This document shows, one piece after another, positions 26,142 to 34,537 of a stretch of DNA of 64,000 nucleotides. The notes under the pieces were generated by a model. It had not been told where the DNA came from and searched no databases. It saw only the letters and a list, made by a program, of their open reading frames with translations. The position numbers and the translations under genes are program-made. The DNA comes from Marinibaculum pumilum (GTDB taxonomy: Bacteria > Pseudomonadota > Alphaproteobacteria > Ferrovibrionales > Ferrovibrionaceae), in the NCBI RefSeq assembly GCF_042646425.1, contig NZ_JBHRTR010000048.1, positions 186,001-250,000 on the forward strand, read 5' to 3'. Position 1 is the first letter of the stretch. Each line of letters opens with the position of its first letter.

Positions 26142-26746
26142 CCGAGACGCCCGACGATACCCGCCATTCGGAGAAGATGCGCAAGGTGAAAGAAGCGCGC
26201 GACCGGATGATGCTGGAGAAGAATATCGAGAAGGGCCTGCTGATCGTCCATACCGGCAAGGGCAAGGGCAAGACGACGGCGGCCCTGGGGATGGTGATGC
26301 GCGCCATCGGCCATGGCCAGAAGGTCGGCGTGGTGCAGTACGTGAAGGGGGCCTGGACCTCCGGCGAGAAGGCGGTGCTGGAGGCCTTCCCCGAGCAGGT
26401 CCGCATCGAGGTGCTGGGCGAGGGCTTCACCTGGGTGACGCAGGACCGCGCCCGCGACATCGCCGCGGCGGAGCGCGCCTGGGCGGTGACGAAGGAGATG
26501 ATCCTGGACCCGGAGATCCGGATGGTGCTGTGCGACGAACTGAACATCGTGCTGCGCAACGACTATCTGCCGCTGGACGAGGTCGTCGCCTTCCTGCGCG
26601 ACCGGCCGGCCGACACCCATGTCATCGTCACCGGCCGCAACGCCAAGCCGGAGCTGATCGAGGCGGCCGACCTGGTGACCGAGATGAGCCTGGTGAAGCA
26701 TCCCTTCCGCGACGGCGTGAAGGCGCAGGCCGGGATCGAGTTCTGA
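26138..26746 (+). CDS. cobO: cob(I)yrinic acid a,c-diamide adenosyltransferase
   Basis: 202 residues matching CobO/BtuR: P-loop HTGKGKGKTTAALG with Gly40-Thr47, GVVQYVKGAWTSGEK, and the acidic VLCDELNIVL segment. It transfers the adenosyl group from ATP to Co(I). Starts 4 bp inside cobN (ATGA), with AAGGAG upstream. Confidence 0.95.
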   Translation: MTETPDDTRHSEKMRKVKEARDRMMLEKNIEKGLLIVHTGKGKGKTTAALGMVMRAIGHGQKVGVVQYVKGAWTSGEKAVLEAFPEQVRIEVLGEGFTWVTQDRARDIAAAERAWAVTKEMILDPEIRMVLCDELNIVLRNDYLPLDEVVAFLRDRPADTHVIVTGRNAKPELIEAADLVTEMSLVKHPFRDGVKAQAGIEF

Positions 26747-26749
26747 GCC

Positions 26750-27166
26750 ATGCTGCTGCGTGAAAGCGATGCCGGGCCGGCGATCGTGCTGTGCAACACC
26801 TGCCGGTTCGATGCGGAGGCGAGCGAGGCACCGGACGGCCGGCGCGGCGGCGCCCGTTTCGTCGCGGCGGTGCGCCGCGCCGCGGCCGCGGCGGTGGAAG
26901 AGGGCGAGCCGCCGGTGGCGGTGGAGGAAATGCCCTGCCTGTTCGCCTGTTCGCGCCACTGCACCGCGCATCTGCGCGCGCCGGGAAAGATCGGCTATGT
27001 GCTGGGCGGCTTCGCGCCGACCGACGAGGATGCGCAGGCCCTGGTCGCCTTCTTCCGCCTGTACCGCGACAGCGCGGAGGGGCGGGTGCCGTTCCGGCAA
27101 TGGCCGGAGGGGATCAAGGGGCATTTCATCGTCCGCCTGCCGCCGCCCGGCCATGTGGTGGCCTGA
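26750..27166 (+). CDS. DUF1636 metal-binding protein of cobalamin operon
   Basis: 138 residues with conserved cysteines: LCNTCRF near the N-terminus and MPCLFACSRHCTAHL in the centre, then GKIGYVLGGFAP. The pattern fits DUF1636, a small thioredoxin-like ferredoxin family frequently found in B12 clusters; it may bind a [2Fe-2S] cluster or cobalt. It lies 3 bp after cobO and 24 bp before cobQ. Function in the pathway is not established. Confidence 0.7.
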   Translation: MLLRESDAGPAIVLCNTCRFDAEASEAPDGRRGGARFVAAVRRAAAAAVEEGEPPVAVEEMPCLFACSRHCTAHLRAPGKIGYVLGGFAPTDEDAQALVAFFRLYRDSAEGRVPFRQWPEGIKGHFIVRLPPPGHVVA

Positions 27167-27190
27167 CCGCCCGATCCCGGTTTCGGGGGC

Positions 27191-28696
27191 ATGAGGGCCG
27201 CCCGACCGCGGGCCCTGATGGTGCAGGGCACCGGCTCGGACGTCGGCAAGTCGGTGCTGGTCGCCGGCCTGGCCCGCGCCTATGCCCGCCGCGGCCTGAA
27301 GGTGGCCCCGTTCAAGCCGCAGAACATGTCGAACAATGCCGCGGTCACCGCAGAGGGCGGCGAGATCGGCCGCGCACAGGCGCTGCAGGCGCGGGCCGCC
27401 GGCATCGCCCCGTCGGTCCACATGAACCCGGTCCTGCTGAAGCCGGAAAGCGACCGCGGCAGCCAGGTGGTGATCCAGGGCCGTGCCGAGGGGCGCATCG
27501 AGGCCGGCGCCTGGCGGTCGCGCCGGGCGCGGTTCCTGCCGGCGATCCTGGACAGCTTCGCGACGGTCGGCGCGGGCCGCGACCTGGTGCTGGTCGAAGG
27601 GGCCGGCAGTGCCGCGGAGGTCAACCTGCGGGCCGGCGACGTGGCGAACATGGGCTTTGCCGAGGCCGCGGGCCTTCCGGTGGTGCTGGCCGGCGATATC
27701 GACCGCGGCGGCGTGATCGCGGCCCTGGTCGGCACCGCCGCGGTGCTGTCGCCGCCGGATGCGGCACGGATCCGCGGCTTCCTGGTCAACAAGTTCCGCG
27801 GCGATCCGGCGCTGTTCGCCGACGGGATGGACTTCGTCGCCGGGCGCACCGGCTGGCATCCGGTCGGCGTCCTGCCCTGGCTGCCGGCGACGGCGCGGCT
27901 GCCTGCGGAGGATGCGGTGCGGCTGGAACGGCCGGTTGCGGGGCGGGGTGGCGACCGGCCGCCGGTCTCGATCGCGGTGCCGATGCTGTCCCGGATCGCG
28001 AATTTCGACGACCTGGACCCGCTGCTGGCGGAGCCGGCGGTGTCGGTCGCCTTCGTGCCGCCGGGCCGGCCGCTGCCGCGCGATGCCGATGCCATCGTTC
28101 TGCCGGGCACCAAGTCCACCCGCGGCGATCTTGCGATGCTGCGGGAACAGGGCTGGGATATCGACATCATCGCCCATCGCCGCGCCGGCGGCCGGGTGCT
28201 GGGGCTTTGCGGCGGGCTGCAGCTGCTGGGACGCCGGGTCGACGATCCGCAGGGCAGCGACGGCGCGCCGGGCAGTTCGCCCGGCCTCGGCCTGCTGGAC
28301 GTCGCCACCGCGATGGCGGCGCAGAAGGTGGTCCGGGAGGCGCAGGGTATCGCGCCGGACTATGGCGGGGCGGCGGTGCGGGGGTACGAGATCCATATGG
28401 GTGCCACCGAGGGCCCCGATGCCGCGCGGCCGCTTGTGCTGCTGGACGGCCGGCCGGACGGGGCCCGCAGCGCCGACGGCCGGGTGGAGGGCAGCTATCT
28501 GCACGGCCTGTTCGGGTCGGACGGCTTCCGCGCCGCCTGGCTGGAAAGCCTGCGGGCCGGTACCGCTTCCGGCCTTCCCTTCGAGGCGGGCGTCGACGCC
28601 GCCCTGGACGAGATCGCGGAGGCGCTGGAGGCGCATCTGGACCTGGACGGGCTGCTGGCCCTGGCCGAGGAGCCGGGATGGTCGCCCAGACCCTGA
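27191..28696 (+). CDS. cobQ: cobyric acid synthase
   Basis: 501 residues: N-terminal P-loop-like ALMVQGTGSDVGKSVLVAGL and KPQNMSNNA, then a type-1 glutamine amidotransferase domain with nucleophile Cys in VLGLCGGLQLLG and C-terminal His in GSYLHGLFG. It amidates adenosylcobyrinate a,c-diamide at four positions. No lesions. The end overlaps cobD by 19 bp. Confidence 0.95.
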   Translation: MRAARPRALMVQGTGSDVGKSVLVAGLARAYARRGLKVAPFKPQNMSNNAAVTAEGGEIGRAQALQARAAGIAPSVHMNPVLLKPESDRGSQVVIQGRAEGRIEAGAWRSRRARFLPAILDSFATVGAGRDLVLVEGAGSAAEVNLRAGDVANMGFAEAAGLPVVLAGDIDRGGVIAALVGTAAVLSPPDAARIRGFLVNKFRGDPALFADGMDFVAGRTGWHPVGVLPWLPATARLPAEDAVRLERPVAGRGGDRPPVSIAVPMLSRIANFDDLDPLLAEPAVSVAFVPPGRPLPRDADAIVLPGTKSTRGDLAMLREQGWDIDIIAHRRAGGRVLGLCGGLQLLGRRVDDPQGSDGAPGSSPGLGLLDVATAMAAQKVVREAQGIAPDYGGAAVRGYEIHMGATEGPDAARPLVLLDGRPDGARSADGRVEGSYLHGLFGSDGFRAAWLESLRAGTASGLPFEAGVDAALDEIAEALEAHLDLDGLLALAEEPGWSPRP

Positions 28697-29646
28697 TCAT
28701 GATGGCGATGGCCATGCTGGCCGACGGAGTGATCGGCGACCCCCCCAGATTGTGGCGGCGCCTGCCGCATCCGGTCGTGCTGATGGGCCGGATCGTCGAC
28801 CGGGCCGACCGGTCGTTCAATCACGACGGCGCAGCCGATGGGCGGCGGCGCCTGGCCGGCATCCTGTCGCTGCTGCTGCTGGTCGGTATCGTCGGGATCG
28901 TGGCCTGGACGATCCAGCACCTGCTGTCGCGCCTGCCCGGCGGCATCCTGGTGGAGGCGCTGCTGGCCGGCATCCTGATCGCGCAGCGCAGCCTGGTGGA
29001 GCATGTCCGCGACGTGGAGGACGGGCTGCGGATCGACGGCCTGGCGACCGGCCGGGTCGCCCTGTCGCGCATCGTCGGCCGCGACACGACGGACCTGCAG
29101 CCGCCGGAGGTGCGCCGCGCGGCGCTGGAGAGCCTGGCGGAGAACCTGTCGGACGGGGTGGTGGCGCCGGTCTTCTGGGGCTGCCTGTTCGGCCTGCCGG
29201 GAATCGCCGTCTACAAGGCGATCAATACCGCCGATTCGATGATCGGCCATCGCGGGCCCCGCTACGGTGCTTTCGGCTGGGCTGCGGCGCGGCTCGACGA
29301 TGCCGTGAACTGGATCCCGGCCCGCCTGACCGGCCTGCTGATCGCCGCCAGCGCCGGCCGGCACTGGCGGCGGTCGCTGGCAGTGATGGCGCGGGATGCG
29401 CGGGCCCACCGGTCCCCGAATGCCGGCTGGCCCGAGGCGGCGATGGCCGGCGCGCTGGGTGTCAGGCTGTCGGGACCGCGCCGCTACGACGGCCGGATCT
29501 CCCCCGAGCCCTGGGTCAATGGCGCCGGCTTCGACGCCCGGGCGAAGCATATGCGCGCGGCCCTGGACATGACGGTGACCTGCTGCCTGCTGCTGGGCGG
29601 TAGCCTGGTCTGCCTCGCTGCCGGCGCCTGGCTGCTCGGCTGGTAA
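28678..29646 (+). CDS. cobD: adenosylcobinamide-phosphate synthase (CbiB/CobD)
   Basis: 322 residues of the CbiB family: D-GDPPRLWRRLPHPVVLMGR near the N-terminus, ENLSDGVVAPVFW and AINTADSMIGHR in the middle, and RSPNAGWPEAAMAGALGVRL, with four or five membrane helices. It attaches aminopropanol (or its phosphate) to cobyric acid in the inner membrane. The ATG at 28678 lies inside the cobQ 3' end; last gene of the synthesis operon. Confidence 0.9.
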   Translation: MVAQTLIMMAMAMLADGVIGDPPRLWRRLPHPVVLMGRIVDRADRSFNHDGAADGRRRLAGILSLLLLVGIVGIVAWTIQHLLSRLPGGILVEALLAGILIAQRSLVEHVRDVEDGLRIDGLATGRVALSRIVGRDTTDLQPPEVRRAALESLAENLSDGVVAPVFWGCLFGLPGIAVYKAINTADSMIGHRGPRYGAFGWAAARLDDAVNWIPARLTGLLIAASAGRHWRRSLAVMARDARAHRSPNAGWPEAAMAGALGVRLSGPRRYDGRISPEPWVNGAGFDARAKHMRAALDMTVTCCLLLGGSLVCLAAGAWLLGW

Positions 29647-29679
29647 GGGACCAAGCGCAGCGGATTCGTCCAAATGGCG

Positions 29680-29685
29680 TATAAT
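29680..29685 (+). promoter_or_regulatory. consensus TATAAT -10 box before the HWE kinase
   Basis: A perfect TATAAT sits in a short AT-rich gap after cobD. It falls inside the longest reading frame of the kinase (ATG 29674), which argues for a later translation start. No good -35 element is seen, so it may be activator-dependent. Confidence 0.35.
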
Positions 29686-29733
29686 GCGGCAGCCGTGGAA
29701 CCGCGCGGGGTGCTGGATCATTGGGACGATTGC

Positions 29734-30771
29734 ATGCATACGCAAACGCGGTACCTTTCCAGGATGACACCTTCAGGCCCAGCGGTGGTTCCAGAGAATC
29801 TGGTCCGCCTCGCCGGTGCCGTGGTGGGCGCGGTGGCTGCGCCCGCGGCGGCGATCGACGGCGGCATGCGGATCGTTGTTGCCAACCCGGCGTTCGGCAC
29901 GCTGGTGGGCGATGGCGGCAATCTGTCCGGGCGCGAACTGGCGCGGCTGCAGGCCTGTCGCTGGGACGGGCCGGATTTCAGCGATGCCGTTCGGCGGGTC
30001 CTGCCGGAAGAGCGTGCGTTCAACGGTTGTCCGCTGGAATGCCTGGATGGCCGTCGCATGACCGTGAACGGCTGCCCGATCCGGCCCGATGAGCATTCTG
30101 CGTCGATGATGCTGCTGACTTTCGATACCGTGCAAGCGCCGCTGCCCGGCAGCCCGGCGGCGATCACCGCCGGGCTGACCGACCCGCGGGTGATCGAGAT
30201 CGCGCATCGGGTAAAGAACCTGCTGGCCCTGGTGCAGTCGCTGGCGATACAGACCCGGGGCGAGGATGTCGCCAGCTTTCGCACTGCCTTTCTCAGCCGC
30301 ATGAAGGCGCTGGCCCTTGCCCATGGCACGATGCTGGAGACCTCGCTGGACCGTGCGCCGCTGCGATCCCTCCTGCACAACCTGCTGGCGCCGTTCCTCC
30401 AGGACAGCCCCGACCGGATCGTGATGGACGGGCCGCCGGTCGCCCTGTCGCCGAACCAGGTCACCATCTTCGCCCTGATCGTGCACGAGCTGGCCAGCAA
30501 CGCGGCCCGGCACGGGGCACTTTCGAACTCTGGCGGGCGTATCCTGGTGACCTGGCGCAACGATGGCGACCGCCTGCATCTGGAATGGCGCGAACAGGGC
30601 GCGCAGCTGCCGCCCGGTACGCGGGAGGCCGGCTTGCAGGACCATGAGGGCTTCGGCACGATCCTGATCCGGCGCGCCGTCGCCTACCAGCTGCGTGGCC
30701 ATGCGGATCTCGGCTTCGCCCCGGACGGCTTCGTCTGTGCGATGGACTTCCCGCTCAAGAGGGCAGCATGA
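29734..30771 (+). CDS. HWE/HisKA_2-family sensor histidine kinase
   Basis: About 345 residues. An N-terminal PAS-like segment (AIDGGMRIVVANPAFGTLVG) is followed by the phospho-acceptor motif IEIAHRVKNLLALVQSLA, then an ATPase domain with HELASNAARHGALS (N box) and GFGTILIRRAV. No membrane helix, so it is a cytoplasmic sensor. The start is uncertain: 29674 would include a TATAAT promoter element, so 29734 is preferred and 29764 is possible. Its stop overlaps the start of the receiver gene (ATGA), so the two are a cognate pair. HWE kinases often mediate general stress or light responses in alphaproteobacteria; the signal here is unknown. Confidence 0.8.
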   Translation: MHTQTRYLSRMTPSGPAVVPENLVRLAGAVVGAVAAPAAAIDGGMRIVVANPAFGTLVGDGGNLSGRELARLQACRWDGPDFSDAVRRVLPEERAFNGCPLECLDGRRMTVNGCPIRPDEHSASMMLLTFDTVQAPLPGSPAAITAGLTDPRVIEIAHRVKNLLALVQSLAIQTRGEDVASFRTAFLSRMKALALAHGTMLETSLDRAPLRSLLHNLLAPFLQDSPDRIVMDGPPVALSPNQVTIFALIVHELASNAARHGALSNSGGRILVTWRNDGDRLHLEWREQGAQLPPGTREAGLQDHEGFGTILIRRAVAYQLRGHADLGFAPDGFVCAMDFPLKRAA

Positions 30772-31157
30772 CGACGGAAACAGAACATGCCGCCGCGGCC
30801 GGGCTGGTCACCGGCACGATCCTCGTGGTCGAGGACGAGGTGCTGGTGGCGATGGAGATGGAGGACCGCCTGATCGCCCTGGGCTACAACGTCCTCGGCC
30901 CGGCGCCCAGTGTCGCCGATGCCAATGCCCTGCTGGACCAGGGTCTGCCCCGGGCGGCACTGCTGGACGTCAATCTGGGCGACGAGACGGTCGCCCCGGT
31001 CGCGCGCCGGCTGCTGGAGGCCAGCATCCCCTTCGCACTGGTCACCGGTTATGCCCGCCTGGCGCTGGACGATCCCGCCCTGCGCGACGCGCCGCGGCTG
31101 AGCAAGCCGGTGGCCGACCGCGACCTGGTCCGCATGCTGCAGCGCCTGGCACCATAG
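30768..31157 (+). CDS. receiver-only response regulator
   Basis: 129 residues: acidic pocket VEDE near 21-24, phospho-acceptor Asp67 in ALLDVNLGDE, the ALVTGYA switch Thr region, and SKPV Lys. There is no output domain, as for the CheY-like partners of HWE kinases. Overlaps the kinase gene by 4 bp. The next gene, btuD, is convergent 22 bp away. Confidence 0.85.
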   Translation: MTTETEHAAAAGLVTGTILVVEDEVLVAMEMEDRLIALGYNVLGPAPSVADANALLDQGLPRAALLDVNLGDETVAPVARRLLEASIPFALVTGYARLALDDPALRDAPRLSKPVADRDLVRMLQRLAP

Positions 31158-31179
31158 GGTTTCGGCCGACAGGCCGCTT

Positions 31180-31995
31180 TCAGGAACCGATCTCCCAGGC
31201 CAGCGGCACGATGGTACCGCCGGCCGGCAACAGTAGCGGTCGCACCGCGAAGGCCCGTTCGATCGAGTCGGCGGAAAGGGCGGTCGCCGGCGGCCCGTCC
31301 GCCAGGGTGCGGCCCTCGGCGATCAGGTGCACCCGGTCGCAGAAGCGGGCGGCGAGGACCAGGTCGTGCAGCACCAGCAGGATGCCGCGGCGCTTGCCCT
31401 GCGGCGGCCGGGCAAGCGCCGCCAGGGCAGCGAGCAGGCGCAGCTGGTGGTGCGGGTCCAGGCCGGTCGCCGGCTCGTCCAGCAGCAGATAATCCGGTTC
31501 TCCCGCCAGCACCCGCGCCATCATCACCCGACTGCGTTCGCCGCCGGACAGAGCGGTCACCGGCCGGTCGGCCAGGTGGCTGCAGTCCATCAGCGCCATC
31601 GCACCTTCCACCGCCGCCAGGTCGGCGGCCGACAGGCCGCGCAGCGGCGAGAGTTCCGGGGTTCGCCCCAGCGACACGACATGGCGCACCTTGAGCGGCC
31701 AGTCGCTGACCGCGTCCTGCGGCAGGTAGCCGATGCGCCGCGCCGCGCTCCGGCGGTCCATGCCGGCGAGCGGTGCGCCGTCCAGCAGGATGCGGCCGGC
31801 AGCGGCAGGCTTCAGGCCGAGCATCGCCTTGAGCAGGGTGCTCTTGCCCGAGCCGTTCGGGCCCAGCAGGCCCACAATCTCGCCGGGCGCCACCTGCAGC
31901 GACACCCCCTGCACCACGCGGCGGCGGCCCTGGACGACATCGACCCGCTCCGCCTGCAAGGCGCCAGCCATCCCCATCATCGCATGGCCAATCAT
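31180..31995 (-). CDS. btuD: ABC transporter ATPase, vitamin B12/corrinoid-type (BtuD-like)
   Basis: 271 residues with Walker A LLGPNGSGKST, Q-loop YLPQDAV, signature ALSGGERSR, Walker B YLLLDEPATGLD and the H-loop LVLHDL. It belongs to the FecE/BtuD subgroup. The start at 31995 overlaps the permease stop (ATGA). Because a cobalamin riboswitch heads the operon, cobalamin is the likely cargo, although sequence alone cannot exclude haem or siderophores. Confidence 0.85.
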   Translation of the reverse strand: MIGHAMMGMAGALQAERVDVVQGRRRVVQGVSLQVAPGEIVGLLGPNGSGKSTLLKAMLGLKPAAAGRILLDGAPLAGMDRRSAARRIGYLPQDAVSDWPLKVRHVVSLGRTPELSPLRGLSAADLAAVEGAMALMDCSHLADRPVTALSGGERSRVMMARVLAGEPDYLLLDEPATGLDPHHQLRLLAALAALARPPQGKRRGILLVLHDLVLAARFCDRVHLIAEGRTLADGPPATALSADSIERAFAVRPLLLPAGGTIVPLAWEIGS

Positions 31996-33056
31996 CGCAC
32001 CGACCGGCGGCTGCGCAGGATCAGGGTCAGGAAGAACGGCGCCCCCAGAAGTGCGGTGATGACACCGAGGTTCAGCTCCTGGTTGGTCGGCGCGGCACGG
32101 GTGACGATGTCGGCGGCGACCACAAGGATCGCGCCGGCCAGCGCGCTGGCCCAGAGCAGGGGCTGCGGCCGCTGTCCGACCAGCGGGCGCATGACGTGGG
32201 GCACCATCAGGCCGACGAAGGCGATGCTGCCGGCGATCGAGACCGCGGCCCCGACGGCCAGCGCCACGCCAAGGATCGCCCGTGCCTTCAGCGCGTTCAG
32301 GTTGACCCCCAGGCTGGCTGCCGTCTCCTCGCCCAGCGCCAGGGCCTCCAGGCCGCGGCCGCAGGAGAAGATCAGGGCCAGGCCTGCGGCGACGAACGGC
32401 GCCGCGGCCAGGATCTCGGTGTTGCTGCGGTCCTTCAGCGACCCCAGCAGCCAGAACACGATCTCGCGCACCGCCCAGACATTGGGCGACAGGTTCATCG
32501 CCAGCGAGGTCAGCGACCAGGCGATGCTGCCGATCGCTACCCCGGCCAGGATGACGGTGAGGACGCTGGCGTCGCGGCCGGCGAGGACCTGCATCGCGAT
32601 GGCGGCCAGCATGGCGCCGGCCATCCCGGCGGCGGGAAGCAGCCAGACGCTGGCCCCGGCCAGGCCGAAATAGATCGTCGCCACCGCGCCCAGCGCCGCG
32701 CATTGCGAGACGCCGATGATGCCGGGATCGGCCAGGGGATTGCGCAGCAGGCCCTGCATCGCGGCGCCGGCCGCGCCCAGCGCGCCGCCGACGGTGGCGC
32801 CCAGCAGGGCGCGGGGCAGGCGGATCTCCAGCACCACGAGGTCCAGTGCCGCATCGCCGCTGCCGCCGGCGAGCAGGGTGCCCAGCACGGTGCCGGCCGG
32901 CAGGTCGACATAGCCGGTGATGATGGAGGCGAGCAGGCTCAGCACAAGCAGCGCAACCAGGGCTGCGGCCAGGAGGGCGGGGGGCGGCGGTTCGCGCCGG
33001 GCGGCGGCGGTCTGGGCAGCAGTGGTCTGGGCAGCAGGGGTCTGGGCGGCGGTCAT
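31992..33056 (-). CDS. btuC: FecCD-family ABC permease (BtuC-like)
   Basis: 354 residues with about ten membrane helices and the family hallmarks LPRALLGATVGGALGAAG, GLLRNPLADPGIIGVS, and FVGLMVPHVMRPLVG. Before the first helix is a short low-complexity Ala/Gln/Thr repeat (AAQT units). Overlaps both neighbours by 4 bp. Confidence 0.9.
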   Translation of the reverse strand: MTAAQTPAAQTTAAQTAAARREPPPPALLAAALVALLVLSLLASIITGYVDLPAGTVLGTLLAGGSGDAALDLVVLEIRLPRALLGATVGGALGAAGAAMQGLLRNPLADPGIIGVSQCAALGAVATIYFGLAGASVWLLPAAGMAGAMLAAIAMQVLAGRDASVLTVILAGVAIGSIAWSLTSLAMNLSPNVWAVREIVFWLLGSLKDRSNTEILAAAPFVAAGLALIFSCGRGLEALALGEETAASLGVNLNALKARAILGVALAVGAAVSIAGSIAFVGLMVPHVMRPLVGQRPQPLLWASALAGAILVVAADIVTRAAPTNQELNLGVITALLGAPFFLTLILRSRRSVR

Positions 33057-33937
33057 GGCAGGCCGCCGTCGCGGCGCAGCTCCGCGATGCCGATCCTCAG
33101 GTCGGCGATCGCCAGCATCAGGAACCAGCCTGAGCAGATCCAGTGCCGGCCCTGGATCTCGGTCGCCGGCACCCGGTCCAGCAGGGCCTGGAAGCCGGAA
33201 TGGAAGCGCATCCGCTGGGTCAGCGAGAAGGCGTTGTCGCGGAAGAAGCTGAGCACCAGCAGGTCCGGGTCGGCCAGCATGGCCTGCTCCAGCCCGATCG
33301 TGCCCCAGCCTTGCAGGCCCATTTCCGTCGCCGCGATGTTCTCCGCGCCGCCGGCGCGCAGCACCTCGTGGCCGAAGCTGCCGGGCCCGGCGGTGGTGCC
33401 GCCGGGCGACATGTACAGGGTGCGCGGCCGTGCACCCGCCTCGCGCTCCGTCCCCTCCTCGCGCTCCGCCCCCTCCTCGCGCTCCGCCACAGCGATGCGG
33501 GCGCGCATCGCCGCGGCCAGCTGCCGGCCGCGCTCCGCCACGCCCAGCCGCGCCGCCACGGTTTCGGTGAGGTCGGCGATTTCGCCCAGGTCCTCGAGCA
33601 GCGGCAGGGCGATCACCTCCATCCCCTCCGCCTCCAGGAAGTCGCGGGTCTTGTCGACGCCCCAGGCATCGGCGATCACGATGTCCGGCCGGGCCATCAC
33701 GATTTCCTCGACGGTACCGCGGTTGCCGGGCATTGCTGCCGCCTGCCGCCAGTGGATCGAGAGATCCGGGTCGGCGGCCGATTGCGAGAGGCTGAGGATC
33801 CGCTCCGGCGGCAGCAGGGCCAGGGCGAACTGGTCGGCACAGAGGCTGGTGGACATCACGGTCGGGATCGCCGCGTCGGCATTGCCAGACTGCGGTGCCA
33901 GCAGCACGGCCACCGCCACGGCGGCGGCGTGCAGCAT
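33053..33937 (-). CDS. btuF: periplasmic corrinoid-binding protein (BtuF-like)
   Basis: 294 residues from the ATG at 33937, with a signal peptide (MLHAAAVAVAVLLAPQ, cleavage near NADA). The class III binding-protein features are STSLCADQFALALLPPERIL and ARPDIVIAD, with a long connecting helix. Inside the helix region is a charged tandem repeat (EREEG, about residues 150-165) unusual for the family. A longer frame upstream adds only Arg/Pro residues. Operon with btuC by a 4-bp overlap. Confidence 0.8.
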   Translation of the reverse strand: MLHAAAVAVAVLLAPQSGNADAAIPTVMSTSLCADQFALALLPPERILSLSQSAADPDLSIHWRQAAAMPGNRGTVEEIVMARPDIVIADAWGVDKTRDFLEAEGMEVIALPLLEDLGEIADLTETVAARLGVAERGRQLAAAMRARIAVAEREEGAEREEGTEREAGARPRTLYMSPGGTTAGPGSFGHEVLRAGGAENIAATEMGLQGWGTIGLEQAMLADPDLLVLSFFRDNAFSLTQRMRFHSGFQALLDRVPATEIQGRHWICSGWFLMLAIADLRIGIAELRRDGGLP

Positions 33938-33957
33938 GCGGTGCAAGGCCAGCTCCG

Positions 33958-34515
33958 TCAGTGGCGGACGCCGGTGGCGGCGCGGTCGACCGGGTCCGGG
34001 GCGAGGCCGAGCAGCCGTGCGCGCAGCTTGTCCCACAGCGCCAGCCGCTCCCAGCTCGGTTCGGCTTCGATCTGCTGGTCGGGCGAGAGGAAGGGATGCG
34101 GCAGGAAGACCTGGAACTGGTGCTCGCCGCGGCCGTTGAACAGCCGCAGGCCCCAGGAGCCCGGCGTGTCGTCGGCCTTCAGGGTGCGGTACAGCTCCGC
34201 CCGCGCGGTCGGGCGGATGCGCGACAGTTCCGGGTCCTTGTCCTTGTAGGCGCCGATGCAGACGTGGAAATGCCAGGCGCCGAAATCGACCGTCAGATAG
34301 CCTTTCATGACGCCGATGCGCTGCGGCGGGCCGGGGGCCTTCGCCTCGAAGGCGGCGCCCTGCACCAGATAGCCGAAATGGATCTCCGACCAGTGGTTGC
34401 GGAAGATCTCCTCGAAGGCCTTCAGCAGGACCGTCTCTTCCGCCGGGATCGGGAAGATGTCGAGGCGGCCGGTGCCGAGTTCCTCGGTCCGATAGGGCTT
34501 CGCGAGTGCTGTCAT
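33958..34515 (-). CDS. unknown protein inside the B12-uptake operon
   Basis: 185 residues, soluble, with no signal peptide. Recognisable features are conserved-looking blocks SEIHFGYLVQGAAFEAKA, FGAWHFHVCIGAYKDKD and GLRLFNGRGEHQFQVFLPHPFLS, with several His residues and one Cys. I recognise no family with certainty. It is 22 bp after btuB and 20 bp before btuF, in the same riboswitch-controlled transcript, which argues for a job in cobalamin handling after uptake. ATG at 34515 has AGGAAAGG upstream. Confidence 0.55.
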   Translation of the reverse strand: MTALAKPYRTEELGTGRLDIFPIPAEETVLLKAFEEIFRNHWSEIHFGYLVQGAAFEAKAPGPPQRIGVMKGYLTVDFGAWHFHVCIGAYKDKDPELSRIRPTARAELYRTLKADDTPGSWGLRLFNGRGEHQFQVFLPHPFLSPDQQIEAEPSWERLALWDKLRARLLGLAPDPVDRAATGVRH

Positions 34516-34537
34516 GGGATGGCCTTTCCTGCGGCGA

